Shown: positions 1 to 10,391, counted from the first letter of the stretch. The stretch: 64,000 nt of DNA from Streptomyces sp. CB01373 (GCF_002803075.1 NZ_NNBK01000020.1:143111-207110); one strand, 5' to 3'. Notes: generated by a model not told the origin, from the sequence alone. Translations and numbers: made by a program.

Positions 1-436
1 CGGCCGGGAAGCCGCCGGCCTCGGCGACGGCGCCCTTCAGGTACGGCTCGTCGATCTGCTTGCCGTTGACGGTCAGCCTGCCCTTCTCGCAGCAGGAGAC
101 GGTGTCGCCGCCGACGGCGACCACGCGTTTGATCACGGCGGAGTTCTGCACCCAGTTCTTGTCGTGGAAGACGACCACGTCGCCGCGGTGCACCTGGCCG
201 CCGTCGACCCGCTGGGCCAGCACCCGGTCGCCCATGCCGATCGTGGGCGCCATCGAACTGGTGGGCACGGTGTACGGGCTGTAGACCACCGCCGCCCACG
301 CGAATCCCGCGAGGAACAGCGCCAGCCCCACGGCCACCGCCAGACCGGACAGCCGCTCTCCGGCCCTGCCGCCCACCGGGTTCCTGCCTGTGCCGCCGCT
401 GCGCGGGGCCGTACGCGTCGCGCTCTCACCACCCAT
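1..436 (-). CDS. sipZ: Type I signal peptidase, SipZ-like (3' end beyond the window)
   Basis: Membrane serine protease that removes signal peptides from exported proteins. The visible 145 codons start at ATG 436 and run off the left edge, so the C-terminus is missing. Residues about 31-52 form one hydrophobic anchor. The nucleophile motif VPTSSM places the catalytic Ser at 61, and VIKRVVAVGGD places the catalytic Lys at 103. It is the fourth of four consecutive paralogs. A gap of about 120 bp separates it from sipY, which fits its own promoter. The paralog name follows position in the Streptomyces sip cluster. The family assignment is secure and the Z suffix is inferred from order. Confidence 0.9.
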   Translation of the reverse strand, partial: MGGESATRTAPRSGGTGRNPVGGRAGERLSGLAVAVGLALFLAGFAWAAVVYSPYTVPTSSMAPTIGMGDRVLAQRVDGGQVHRGDVVVFHDKNWVQNSAVIKRVVAVGGDTVSCCEKGRLTVNGKQIDEPYLKGAVAEAGGFPA

Positions 437-557
437 GGACCCGCACCCTACCGGTCGGTACCGGAACGGGTCAGCCCCTCCTGCCCGGCCACCACCGCAC
501 GCTCCACAAGGGCTTCACAGCGGTGGACTCACGAGCGCGAGCCGCAGCGGGCGGGGC

Positions 558-1565
558 TCAGCGGCCTCCCGTGGCCGTCGTCGGCGTGCCCGTGCCGGCC
601 GCGGCCTTCGCGGCCCGCCTGCGCCGCCACACCGCCACCGGCACGACCGCGGTCAGGGCCACGCCCTCGGGGGCCACCGACAGGCCCGCCGCCGAGGACT
701 GCTGGTTGAGGCCCTGCTGGTCGAAGGTGTCCGGAACGGGCAGCGTGCCCCAGCGGTTGATCGGCCAGGCCTTGACGATGGCACGGCCGACGACCTCCTT
801 CACCGGGACCATGCCGTGGTTCTTGTCGCTCTGGTTGTAGCGCGAGTCCCGGGAGTTCTGCCGGTGGTCACCCATGACCCAGATGAAGCCCTTGGGCACG
901 TGAACCTTGAACTGGCCGCCCTGGTCGTCGACGCTGCACGGCGTGTTGCCCGCGTAGACGTACGACTGCTCGTCCAGCGGCTTGCCGTTGACCAGCAGCG
1001 GGCCGGTGTTCTTGCACTCGACGGTGTCGCCGCCGACGCCGACGACGCGCTTGATGAGGTCCTTCTCCTCCGCGGACGGCATCAGGCCGATCCAGCTGAG
1101 CACCGTCTGCAGCGCGTTCGGGCTGGCCGCCGGCTCGCCCGCCAGCCAGTCGTCCGGGTCGTGGAAGACGACGACCTCGCCGCGCTCGGGCTCGGAGCCG
1201 AACCACGGGGTCAGCTTGTCGACCAGGACGCGGTCGCCCCGCTGAAGGGTGTTCTGCATCGAGTCCGAGGGAATCGAGAACGCCTGTACGAGGAAGGTCT
1301 TGATCAGCAGCGCCAGCACCAGCGCGATACCGATCAGGATGGGCAGCTCCTTCCAGAAGGAGCGGGGCTTCCTCGCCTCGGGGGTGCTCCCGCTTCCCTG
1401 GTCACCGCCGTCGTTGTACTCCGTCACCGTGCCGTCCTCGGCTGTTTCGCTCTCACTCCCGGAGGCCACGGCGCCGCGCGCAGCGGGGTCCGCCGCTCCT
1501 TCGGGGTGTCCGCGGTGCTCCTCGCCGTCGTGTCCGGACCGTGCGCCGACCGCCACATCCCCCAC
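558..1565 (-). CDS. sipY: Type I signal peptidase, SipY-like
   Basis: Signal peptidase I paralog of 335 residues acting at the outer face of the membrane. A polar N-terminal tail of about 70 residues precedes the anchor (about 74-96). The catalytic Ser is 102 in IPSDSM and the general-base Lys is 172 in DLIKRVVGVGGD. The conserved GDHRQNSRDSR box follows, and a second hydrophobic stretch lies near the basic C-terminus (VALTAVVPVAVWRRRR). The GTG start at 1565 has AGGAG about 6 bases upstream. That start places the first 113 bases inside the 3' end of sipX, in another frame, which suggests coupled translation. Confidence 0.9.
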   Translation of the reverse strand: MGDVAVGARSGHDGEEHRGHPEGAADPAARGAVASGSESETAEDGTVTEYNDGGDQGSGSTPEARKPRSFWKELPILIGIALVLALLIKTFLVQAFSIPSDSMQNTLQRGDRVLVDKLTPWFGSEPERGEVVVFHDPDDWLAGEPAASPNALQTVLSWIGLMPSAEEKDLIKRVVGVGGDTVECKNTGPLLVNGKPLDEQSYVYAGNTPCSVDDQGGQFKVHVPKGFIWVMGDHRQNSRDSRYNQSDKNHGMVPVKEVVGRAIVKAWPINRWGTLPVPDTFDQQGLNQQSSAAGLSVAPEGVALTAVVPVAVWRRRRAAKAAAGTGTPTTATGGR

Positions 1566-2544
1566 GCCAACTCCTCACTCCGTGCCACCGCCTGCCCCAT
1601 GCGCGGCGCAGGCCCACCACTCCCATAACGAGCGGGAGTTCCGCAGGGCTCGGGAGTCGAACCGATCCGTTCGGATCGTCCGGGGCAACCCTATGCGACA
1701 GCCGGGGAGTGGCGGTCGACCCCGCCGCCGCGTCGGACACGGAGGAGAAGGTTTTCGGCTCCTTCAGCATGGTCCAGTGGCCGACGGGCCAGCCGATGAC
1801 CATGGCCCGCCCCACCACGGACGTCTCCGCGACGGTGCCACCGTACGGGGTGTCCTGGTGGGCCCGCGAGTCGGCGGAGTTGTCCCGGTGGTCGCCCATC
1901 ACCCACAGCCGGCCCCTGGGGACGGTGATGTCGAACTGGGTGTTGGAGGGTGCGTTGCCCGGATGGAGGTAAGCCCCCTCGTTCAGGGGAACGCCGTTGA
2001 CGGTCATCCTGCCCTGGGTGTCGCAGCACTTGACATGGTCACCGCCGACGCCGACGACCCGCTTGATGAGGTCCTTCTCGTCGTCGGAGGGCAGCAGGCC
2101 GATGAAGGTCAGGCCCTGCTTGACCTGCTTGACGCCGACGGGGTCGTCCGTGTGGGCGGTCTGCTCCCCGGCCAGCCAGCCGCCGGGGTCGTGGAAGACG
2201 ACGACGTCCCCGCGCTGCGGCTTGGCGCCGAACCACGGGGTGAACTTGTCGACCAGGACCCGGTCGCCGATCTGGATCGTCTGCTCCATGGAGCCGGACG
2301 GGATCACGAAGGCCTGTACGAGGAAGGTCTTCAGCACCAGGGCTATGAGCACGGCGACGCCGACCAGGAGCGGTATCTCCCGGACCGCGGAGCGCCTGCG
2401 CCGCCGCTTGACCTTGCGTTGCAGCTTGCGCCGCTCCGCGCGGCTGCGGCCGCCGGCCGGACCGGCGGCACGCCGTGCCCCGGTGGGCAGGAGGTTGTCG
2501 GCGGCGTCGGCGGAGACGCCGCGCGGTCTGCCGCGGCTACCCAT
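1453..2544 (-). CDS. sipX: Type I signal peptidase, SipX-like
   Basis: Signal peptidase I paralog of 363 residues. A very basic N-terminal cytoplasmic segment (an RRR/KR-rich run near residues 38-52) leads into the membrane anchor (about 57-79). The Ser is 85 in IPSGSM and the Lys is 161 in DLIKRVVGVGGDHV. Substrate-pocket and GDHRDNSADSR boxes are intact. Its start overlaps the sipW stop by 8 bases and its own 3' end overlaps sipY by 113 bases, so sipW-X-Y look like one transcript. The C-terminal 60 residues are arginine-rich and low complexity where they share DNA with sipY. Confidence 0.9.
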   Translation of the reverse strand: MGSRGRPRGVSADAADNLLPTGARRAAGPAGGRSRAERRKLQRKVKRRRRRSAVREIPLLVGVAVLIALVLKTFLVQAFVIPSGSMEQTIQIGDRVLVDKFTPWFGAKPQRGDVVVFHDPGGWLAGEQTAHTDDPVGVKQVKQGLTFIGLLPSDDEKDLIKRVVGVGGDHVKCCDTQGRMTVNGVPLNEGAYLHPGNAPSNTQFDITVPRGRLWVMGDHRDNSADSRAHQDTPYGGTVAETSVVGRAMVIGWPVGHWTMLKEPKTFSSVSDAAAGSTATPRLSHRVAPDDPNGSVRLPSPAELPLVMGVVGLRRAWGRRWHGVRSWRGGCGGRRTVRTRRRGAPRTPRRSGGPRCARRRGLRE

Positions 2545-3268
2545 GGATGCCGTCCGCGTGGCCGGCCGCCGGCACGCGCGCGTACGCGTCCGGGCGGTGC
2601 AGGTGGGTCCGGTGGCCGAAGGGCCAGACGATCCAGTCGGCCCGGCCGATCACTTCGCCGACCGGGATCATGCCGCCGCCCGGCGAGCCCAGATGGTCGC
2701 GGGAGTCGCTGGAGTCGCCGCGGTGGTCACCGAGGACGAACAGGGTGCCCTCGGGCACGACCACGTCGAAGGGCACGGTGGACGGGCTGTCACCGGGATA
2801 GAGGAACGCCGACTCGTCGGCCGACCGGCCGTTCACCTGGATTCTGCCCTCCTTGTCACAGCAGACCACATGGTCTCCGCCCACACCCACAACGCGTTTG
2901 ATGTAGTCGCCGTCCCCGAAGTACCCGGTGCCGTCGAACACGACGACGTCGCCGCGCCGCGGCACGGCTCCAAAACGGTACGCCAACTTGTTTACGGCAA
3001 CGCGGTCCCCGATCCTCAATCCCGGCTCCATGGATCCGCTCGGAATCTCGAACGGCTGGATCACGAACGTGTTGAGGAGCAGCAGGAGGACCAGGCAGCT
3101 CAGCGCGGTCAGGGTGACCCTCCCGCCGGGGAGCCACTCGGTGATCCGCGAGATCAACGCGAAACGCGACCGTTCCTCCGGCCCCCGCGTCCCCGGGGTC
3201 GTCCCGGGTTCGCCGTCACAAGGGCGGGAGGAGCGGTCGCGCTCCGTCTGCTGTGCTTCGGTGTCCAT
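2537..3268 (-). CDS. sipW: Type I signal peptidase, SipW-like
   Basis: The shortest of the four signal peptidases (243 residues), first in the sipWXY transcript. The membrane anchor is at about 53-70 (LSCLVLLLLLNTFVI). The Ser is 79 in IPSGSM and the Lys is 124 in YIKRVVGVGGDHV, followed by GDHRGDSSDSRDH. Unlike SipX and SipY it has no clear C-terminal hydrophobic segment. It begins 45 bases after the rplS stop on the same strand, so it may also receive read-through from the rpsP-rplS operon. The ATG at 3268 is the only good start. Confidence 0.9.
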   Translation of the reverse strand: MDTEAQQTERDRSSRPCDGEPGTTPGTRGPEERSRFALISRITEWLPGGRVTLTALSCLVLLLLLNTFVIQPFEIPSGSMEPGLRIGDRVAVNKLAYRFGAVPRRGDVVVFDGTGYFGDGDYIKRVVGVGGDHVVCCDKEGRIQVNGRSADESAFLYPGDSPSTVPFDVVVPEGTLFVLGDHRGDSSDSRDHLGSPGGGMIPVGEVIGRADWIVWPFGHRTHLHRPDAYARVPAAGHADGIHG

Positions 3269-3313
3269 CGGGGCCGAATGTTATCCGGCCCCGCCATGAA
3301 CTCCGGGAGGCGC

Positions 3314-3664
3314 TCAGTGCTCGCGCTTCTCCTTGATCTTCGCGGCCTTGCCGCGCAGCTCGCGCAGGTAGTACAGCTTGGCGCGGCGCACGTCACCCTT
3401 GGTGACGAGCTCGATCTTCTCCACGATCGGGGTGTGCACCGGGAAGGTGCGCTCGACGCCGACGGAGAAGGAGACCTTGCGGACCGTGAAGGTCTCGCGC
3501 ACGCCGGAGCCCTGGCGACGGATCACCACGCCCTTGAACTGCTGCACACGGGAGCGGTTGCCCTCGATGACGCGGACGTGCACGTTGACGGTGTCGCCCG
3601 GGCGGAAGGCCGGGACGTCCTCGCGCAGCGACGCGGCGTCGACGGAGTCGAGCAGGTGAGACAT
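3314..3664 (-). CDS. rplS: 50S ribosomal protein L19
   Basis: Large-subunit protein L19, located at the 30S-50S interface. The MSHLLDSVDAASLR start gives 116 residues, the usual actinomycete length. An in-frame ATG 9 codons upstream (3691) lacks a Shine-Dalgarno, while the chosen start has a GAAGAAAG stretch upstream. Core L19 motifs such as FRPGDTVNVHVRVIEG, QQFKGVVIRRQG and the basic tail KAAKIKEKREH are present. It is the last gene of the rpsP-KH-rimM-trmD-rplS order found across bacteria, with a 135-base gap from trmD. Confidence 0.97.
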   Translation of the reverse strand: MSHLLDSVDAASLREDVPAFRPGDTVNVHVRVIEGNRSRVQQFKGVVIRRQGSGVRETFTVRKVSFSVGVERTFPVHTPIVEKIELVTKGDVRRAKLYYLRELRGKAAKIKEKREH

Positions 3665-3799
3665 TTCGTCTGCTTTCTTCGTTGATGCCACAGGTCATCA
3701 ACGGGAACTAGATGTACGGGATCGGGTGCTGCGCGGGTCGGAACGGGCGTCGTGTCCCCCTGCGGCAGGGGCGCACGCCGGACGGCGCACAACAGCGGT

Positions 3800-4633
3800 C
3801 TATTCTTCCATGCCGTCGGTCCGGCGCCAAAATCGGCCCCGCGCCCCGCCCTCGGGGTCCGGCGCCCAGCCCAGGATGGACAGCATCTCGCGGTCCTTCT
3901 TGTCGAAGACCTTCGGATCGCAGCGCTCGATCAGGTCGGGCCGGTGGGCCGTCGTACGCCGCAGGGCCTCGTCGCGCCGCCAGCGGGCGATCTTGCCGTG
4001 GTGGCCGCTGAGCAGCACCTCGGGGATGCCCTGGCCGCGCCAGAGGGGCGGCTTGGTGTAGACGGGGCCCTCCAGGAGGTTGGCCATGGTGCCGGGCGCG
4101 AAGGAGTCGTCGCGGTGCGACTCGGCGTTGCCGAGGACGCCGGGCAGCAGCCGCGCCACGGCCTCGGTGACGACCAGTACGGCCGCCTCGCCGCCGGCGA
4201 GGACGTAGTCGCCGATGGAGACCTCGTAGACGGGTATGCGGGTGGCGTACTCGTCCATCACCCGGCGGTCGATGCCCTCGTAGCGGGCCGGTGTGAAGAT
4301 CAGCCAGGGGCGCTCGGAGAGCTCCACGGCGAGCTCCTGGGTGAAGGGGCGGCCGCTGGGTGTCGGGACGATGAGCGCGGGCGCGTGGGAGCCGGTCTCG
4401 TAGCCGTCGGCGAGGACGGTGTCCAGGGCGTCGCCCCAGGGCTCGGTCTTCATGACCATGCCCGGACCGCCGCCGTAGGGCGTGTCGTCGACCGTGTGGT
4501 GGCGGTCGTACGTCCAGCCGCGCAGATCGTGGACGTGCACGTTCAGCTGCCCGCGCGCGCGTGCCTTGCCGACGAGGGAGACGTTCAGGGGCTCCAGGTA
4601 CTCGGGGAAGATCGTGACGACGTCGAGCCGCAT
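3800..4633 (-). CDS. trmD: tRNA (guanine37-N1)-methyltransferase TrmD
   Basis: Methylates G37 next to the anticodon, which prevents +1 frameshifting, using S-adenosylmethionine. The protein is 277 residues. It opens MRLDVVTIFPEYL and has the TrmD trefoil-knot signatures TPYGGGPGMVMK and ISIGDYVLAGGEAA-like residues (VSIGDYVLAGGEAAVL). The ATG overlaps the rimM stop as ATGA, so translation is probably coupled. The C-terminal tail is slightly longer than in E. coli. Its operon context between rimM and rplS is canonical. Confidence 0.97.
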   Translation of the reverse strand: MRLDVVTIFPEYLEPLNVSLVGKARARGQLNVHVHDLRGWTYDRHHTVDDTPYGGGPGMVMKTEPWGDALDTVLADGYETGSHAPALIVPTPSGRPFTQELAVELSERPWLIFTPARYEGIDRRVMDEYATRIPVYEVSIGDYVLAGGEAAVLVVTEAVARLLPGVLGNAESHRDDSFAPGTMANLLEGPVYTKPPLWRGQGIPEVLLSGHHGKIARWRRDEALRRTTAHRPDLIERCDPKVFDKKDREMLSILGWAPDPEGGARGRFWRRTDGMEE

Positions 4634-5238
4634 CAGGACTCGTCCTCCGAGTTCGCCGTGTCCTCCGAGTCCTCCGCGGGCGTGCGGGAGGAGGCGCCGG
4701 GCCCATCGGCGGCCTCGTCGGGTTCGGAGCGGTCGTCGATGAGGCCGGGCGGCGGGTCGACGACCGCCCGCTGCTCCTCCAGGTCGATCTCGGTGACGAT
4801 CTCCCCGACGAACGGGATCATCACCTCGGTGCCGTCCGGACGCTCGACGATCAGCAGGTCCTGGGAGGGCAGGTGGGAGATCTCGGTGATCCGGCCGATC
4901 TCCGTGCCGTCCTCCAGAACGACGTCGAGGTCCATCAGCTGGTGGTCGTAGTACTCGTCCTCGCCCTCGGGAAGCTCCTCCGGGTCGATCTCGGCGATCA
5001 GGAGGGTGTTGCGCAGGGCCTCGGCGGCGCTGCGGTCGCTCACGCCCTCGAAGCGCAGCAGGAGGCGGCCGCTGTGGACGCGGCCCGTCTCGATGGTCAG
5101 CGGACCGGCGGACGCCGGGTCGGTGGCCAGGACGGCGCCGGGGGCGAGCCGCAGTTCGGGCTCGTCGGTACGTACCTCCACGGTGACCTCGCCCTTGATG
5201 CCGTGGGCGCGGCCGATCCGTGCGACTACCAGCTGCAC
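4633..5238 (-). CDS. rimM: Ribosome maturation factor RimM
   Basis: Binds ribosomal protein S19 and helps mature the 30S head. The GTG at 5238 was chosen because AGGAG lies 8 bases upstream and the encoded start VQLVVARIGRAHGIKGEV is the family N-terminus. The open frame extends 49 codons further upstream without recognisable homology. The product is 201 residues: an N-terminal RimM barrel (about 1-85), a PRC-barrel (about 95-170, containing YYDHQLMDLDVV and LLIVERPDGTEVMIPFV), and an acidic tail rich in D, E and S that is typical of actinomycetes. Confidence 0.95.
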   Translation of the reverse strand: MQLVVARIGRAHGIKGEVTVEVRTDEPELRLAPGAVLATDPASAGPLTIETGRVHSGRLLLRFEGVSDRSAAEALRNTLLIAEIDPEELPEGEDEYYDHQLMDLDVVLEDGTEIGRITEISHLPSQDLLIVERPDGTEVMIPFVGEIVTEIDLEEQRAVVDPPPGLIDDRSEPDEAADGPGASSRTPAEDSEDTANSEDES

Positions 5239-5350
5239 GTGGAAGATCTCCTGTCGGAACGTCAGAACACGAGCCACCGGGCGGCTCATACGACTACGGG
5301 CCGGGGACGGCCCAGCGGCCCTCCCCGGCCCGAGCCGGTTGCGCAAAGCG

Positions 5351-5590
5351 TCAGCGGACGTGGTCCACGTCGACGAGGTCGACACGGACTCCGCGGCCGC
5401 CGATGGCGCCCACGACGGTGCGCAGGGCGCGCGCGGTGCGGCCGTTGCGGCCGATCACCTTACCGAGGTCGTCCGGGTGGACCCGGACCTCGAGCACGCG
5501 CCCGCGACGCAGGTCGCGCGAGGCGACCTGCACATCGTCAGGGTTGTCGACGATGCCCTTCACGAGGTGCTCAAGCGCCTCCTCGAGCAT
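5351..5590 (-). CDS. khpA: KH-domain RNA-binding protein (KhpA-like)
   Basis: Small RNA-binding protein of 79 residues made almost entirely of one KH domain. The signature loop GKVIGRNGRTA (GxxG type) lies near residues 43-53. It sits between rpsP and rimM, which is the usual place of KhpA (YlqC) in Gram-positive bacteria. Family members bind many RNAs and are implicated in ribosome assembly or cell-size control, but no specific target can be read from this sequence. The start lies 5 bases after the rpsP stop. Confidence 0.93.
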   Translation of the reverse strand: MLEEALEHLVKGIVDNPDDVQVASRDLRRGRVLEVRVHPDDLGKVIGRNGRTARALRTVVGAIGGRGVRVDLVDVDHVR

Positions 5591-5595
5591 GCTGC

Positions 5596-6024
5596 TCAGG
5601 CCTCGGTCGACTCAGCCGAAGAAGACTCGGCGCCGGCCTCGTCCTTCTTCTCAGCCTTCTTCTTCTGGGTGATGGCCTCACCCTTGTTCTCGTCGTCACC
5701 ACCGAGGGCCTCGAACGACGGGCGCGTGGCCTTCTCGGCCGGCTGGAGCAGCGGCGCAGGGGCGGGCTCGCCCTTGAACTTCTGCCAGTCGCCGGTCTTC
5801 TTCAGGATGGCGAGCACGGGCTCGGTCGGCTGGGCGCCGACGGAGAGCCAGTACGCCACGCGCTCGGCGTTGACCTCGATGCGCGAGGGGTTCTGCACCG
5901 GGTGGTACAGACCGATCTCCTCGATGGCCCGGCCGTCACGGCGGGTACGGGAGTCGGCGACGACGATGCGGTAGTGAGGCGAACGGATCTTGCCCAGACG
6001 CTTCAGCTTGATCTTGACTGCCAC
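5596..6024 (-). CDS. rpsP: 30S ribosomal protein S16
   Basis: Small-subunit assembly protein S16, first gene of the operon. The GTG start at 6024 gives VAVKIKLKRLGKIRSPHYRI, the family N-terminus. The first 85 residues are the S16 domain. The rest is an actinomycete extension of about 55 residues that is rich in Ala, Glu, Lys and Ser (QKKKAEKKDEAGAESSS). A GGAG is visible but lies rather far upstream, about 15 bases. The preceding 339-base gap should hold the operon promoter. Confidence 0.97.
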   Translation of the reverse strand: MAVKIKLKRLGKIRSPHYRIVVADSRTRRDGRAIEEIGLYHPVQNPSRIEVNAERVAYWLSVGAQPTEPVLAILKKTGDWQKFKGEPAPAPLLQPAEKATRPSFEALGGDDENKGEAITQKKKAEKKDEAGAESSSAESTEA

Positions 6025-6363
6025 GGGAGTGGGTTCTCCTGGATTTGACGTGGTTGGGCACGGCGGAGACGCCGCGTGGGGTTGCGGTACCCGAGTGCCC
6101 GACGGACGCGTCAGCCGGAGGAGAGAGGGGTCCTGTGCGGCTGTCGAGTACAGCTAGCCATTGTGCCACACCCGGTGGGGCGCTTTCCGCGGAGGGCGTA
6201 GGGGCCGCTTCCGGGCACGACTGAGCGGCACCCGGCGCCCCGGGTGCCATGAAACGCGGGGGCCCAACCGCGTCGACGGGGGCGCCGCCGGGTACGGCGG
6301 CGCCCCGCGCACCGTCCTGCTGCTCGTCCGGCACCCACGAGATGCCGGGACGCCGTCGGCCGG
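6025..6363. other. Intergenic region upstream of rpsP
   Basis: This 339-base gap lies between the rpsP start and the end of the SprT-like gene, both on the minus strand. It should carry the rpsP-operon promoter. On the minus strand I see a CACAAT-like hexamer near 6160 without a convincing -35 partner. The only clear structure is the terminator hairpin at 6279-6306. No open frame in the gap looks coding. Confidence 0.5.
6279..6306 (-). terminator. Hairpin terminator of the SprT-like gene
   Basis: GGGGCGCCGCC and GGCGGCGCCCC form a perfect 11-bp stem around a 6-base loop, about 58 bases past the stop of the SprT-like gene. There is no strong T-run, which is common for Streptomyces terminators. 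Confidence 0.6.
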
Positions 6364-6960
6364 TCAGCCGGCCGCCGCGCCCACCGGCTCCGGGATCCTG
6401 AACGGCTTGCCGCAGCCGCCGCACATGATCGGGGCCTGGGCCAGGACAGAGGGGACGACCCGCACATTGCGGCCGCAGTCGCACACCGCCTTGACCCTGA
6501 CCCCGCCGCCGGAGGAACCGTGCCGGGCGGCGGGTCCGCGGAAGCTGCGGCCGGTGTCGGTGGAGGTGGCGGCCGAGTGCGCCTTCAGCGCACGCTGGAG
6601 GCGCTCGATCGTCGGGCGGTAGCGCCGCTTCGCCTCGGGGCTGAGCGTGACCAGCGAGAAGCCGCTGCTCGGATGCGGCTCCTCGGGGTGGTCCAGGCCC
6701 AGCTCCTCGGAGATCGCGAGGAACCTGCGGTTGTGGTAGCGGCCGGCACGGGACGTGTCGCGTACGCCGCGCGCGGCGGCTACGCCATGGACTGCCTCGT
6801 GAAGCAGTCGCTCGAAGGAGAGTTCGTGTCCGCATGCGGACGAGGACTCCCCGATCAGGGACTCAGGCGCGGCAAGGTCCGGCAGCTCGGGGTGGTACCG
6901 CTGAATGTCGGCCCACGCCTGCGCCAGCTCTGCGGCGAGAACAGGTGGTGTCGTGCTCAC
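6364..6960 (-). CDS. SprT-like zinc metalloprotease-fold protein
   Basis: The protein has 198 residues. The HEAVHG motif near residue 54 is the HExxH zinc-protease signature seen in SprT-like proteins, followed by conserved aromatic and basic residues (RYHNRRFLAISEELGL). The C-terminus carries a zinc-ribbon pattern, C-x-C (VCDCG) then C-x2-C (MCGGCGKPF). SprT/Spartan relatives cleave DNA-protein crosslinks, but the role of the short bacterial form is unclear. The GTG start at 6960 has no strong ribosome site. A methyltransferase gene is divergent 533 bases away. Streptomyces annotations usually call this protein hypothetical. Confidence 0.75.
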   Translation of the reverse strand: MSTTPPVLAAELAQAWADIQRYHPELPDLAAPESLIGESSSACGHELSFERLLHEAVHGVAAARGVRDTSRAGRYHNRRFLAISEELGLDHPEEPHPSSGFSLVTLSPEAKRRYRPTIERLQRALKAHSAATSTDTGRSFRGPAARHGSSGGGVRVKAVCDCGRNVRVVPSVLAQAPIMCGGCGKPFRIPEPVGAAAG

Positions 6961-7493
6961 GTAATGACAACGAGCCGAAGGGCCGCTGTGTTCCTATTCC
7001 GGGGCATCCCAAATAATTTGCACGTACCCGTCAGTCGTCACTGATGCGTCCTGACGAGGGCGGGTGCGCTGATCTGCGGAGAAGCCGCACAGCTCATCCC
7101 AAGGTGGTGCGCAAAGGGAGTACGCACCGGCGCGTACGACACTCCCGCACGCCGGGGGCGGCGGGATCGGGCCACGCGCAAGAGGCGTTTCGGCCGCTTC
7201 CCGGGCCAAAGAGCCTCAACCGGTCGGAGACCCCCGACGTTACCCGGTGCGCTCGCCGCGTCCGACACCGGCCCACGGGACAGCCGACTTCCGGCCACGT
7301 CGATCCCGGGCCCAGGTTGCCGGTACGTGAAATCCCGGCCCGTACCGCCCCAGGAGGCAAGCGGGGCCCCGCGACCCCTGGACGCGGGCGAGGGCACGCA
7401 GTTATCTGGCATACGGGGGAAGTGGGAGCGCACTGCACGGGGGCCACGGAACCGGGCACAACGGCAGCACTCGGCGGATTGGGGCGCCTATCC
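6961..7493. other. Divergent intergenic region
   Basis: This 533-base gap lies between the divergently transcribed SprT-like gene and the methyltransferase gene and must hold both promoters. It has an AT-rich patch around 6998-7030 (CAAATAATTTGCAC) next to the minus-strand gene, and another around 7400-7425 (CAGTTATCTGGCATACGG) about 75 bases before the plus-strand start. I could not pair convincing -35 and -10 hexamers. The open frame that reads through from 7044 into the methyltransferase lacks a start signal and looks like GC-rich chance coding. Confidence 0.5.
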
Positions 7494-8351
7494 ATGACAC
7501 CTGCGCTCGTGCGGCGGCACTTACAGAACACGGCGACAGCGGCCGACTCGGAGCCACGCGCACGCGCGCGTGACTGGTCCGAGATCCAGGAGCGGATGCT
7601 GGTCCCGCTCCACGAGGCCGTCTACGCGCGGCTGGAGGTGGGCTCCGGCACCCGGCTGCTGGCCCTCGGCTGCGGCTCCGGACTCGCCCTGCTCCTGGCC
7701 GCGGCCAGAGGGGCGACGGTCACCGGCGTCGACCGCTCCTGCCCGGAGCGGCTCGCCCTCGCCCGGCAGCGGCTGCTGCCGGAACCGTGGAACACACGTA
7801 CGCGTACGGCCGCCCGGATCGTCGACGGCTCGCCACGGGACGCGGCCGGCCCCGGAGCCGACCCGTACACCCTCGTGACCGCCTTCGAGCCGATCGGCTG
7901 CCTCGCGGGCGACTCGGAGGGGCTCGCCGGCCTGCTGGCCGCCGCGACACCGCTCGCCGAGAAAGGGGCGCCCGTGGTCCTCGCAGGCTGGGGACCGCCG
8001 GAGCGCTGTGCGACCTCGTCCGTGCTGCGGGTGGCCACCAAGCTCGCCGATCCGCTGCGCAGTCCCGGAAGCTGGCGCCCCGCCCTGCGCGACGACCTGG
8101 AGGAGGTGGCCCAGCGCGCCGGCCTGCGGCCCGACGGTTCCGGCCGCGTCGCCTGCCCGTTCGGGTACGCCGACCTCGACAGCGCGGTGCGCGGACTGCT
8201 CTCCACGGGGCTGTTCGACGCGGCCGTCGCCGCCACCGACCAGGACCAGGTCGACAAGGAACTCGCCGAGGCCCTGCACGCGCACCAGCGCCCTGACGGC
8301 ACCGTGTGGATGCCCAACGTCTTCCGGTACCTGATCGCACGGACGCCCTGA
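7494..8351 (+). CDS. SAM-dependent methyltransferase, substrate unknown
   Basis: Class I methyltransferase-like protein of 285 residues. The nucleotide-binding motif LALGCGSGLALLL (about 52-64) is followed by an acidic strand end GATVTGVD, which fits the first and second motifs of the Rossmann fold. Later motifs are weak, and the substrate cannot be inferred. ATG 7494 (MTPALVRRHLQ) was chosen over upstream in-frame starts because the conserved region begins here. Its stop is only 17 bases from the convergent ftsH stop, with no obvious terminator between. The gene belongs to the conserved Streptomyces block between rpsP and ftsH. Confidence 0.8.
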   Translation: MTPALVRRHLQNTATAADSEPRARARDWSEIQERMLVPLHEAVYARLEVGSGTRLLALGCGSGLALLLAAARGATVTGVDRSCPERLALARQRLLPEPWNTRTRTAARIVDGSPRDAAGPGADPYTLVTAFEPIGCLAGDSEGLAGLLAAATPLAEKGAPVVLAGWGPPERCATSSVLRVATKLADPLRSPGSWRPALRDDLEEVAQRAGLRPDGSGRVACPFGYADLDSAVRGLLSTGLFDAAVAATDQDQVDKELAEALHAHQRPDGTVWMPNVFRYLIARTP

Positions 8352-8368
8352 ACCTCGCGGAACGGGTC

Positions 8369-10321
<1,953 letters not shown>

Positions 10322-10361
10322 ATCTGGACGTTACGACACATGGCGTACCCCGGCACGCGCT

Positions 10362-10391
10362 GAGGGCGCCCCTCCACGGAAGGGCGCCCTC
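10362..10391 (-). terminator. Terminator downstream of ffh
   Basis: GAGGGCGCCC and GGGCGCCCTC form a 10-bp perfect stem around a 10-base loop, 60 bases past the ffh stop and just upstream of ftsH. Confidence 0.7.
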
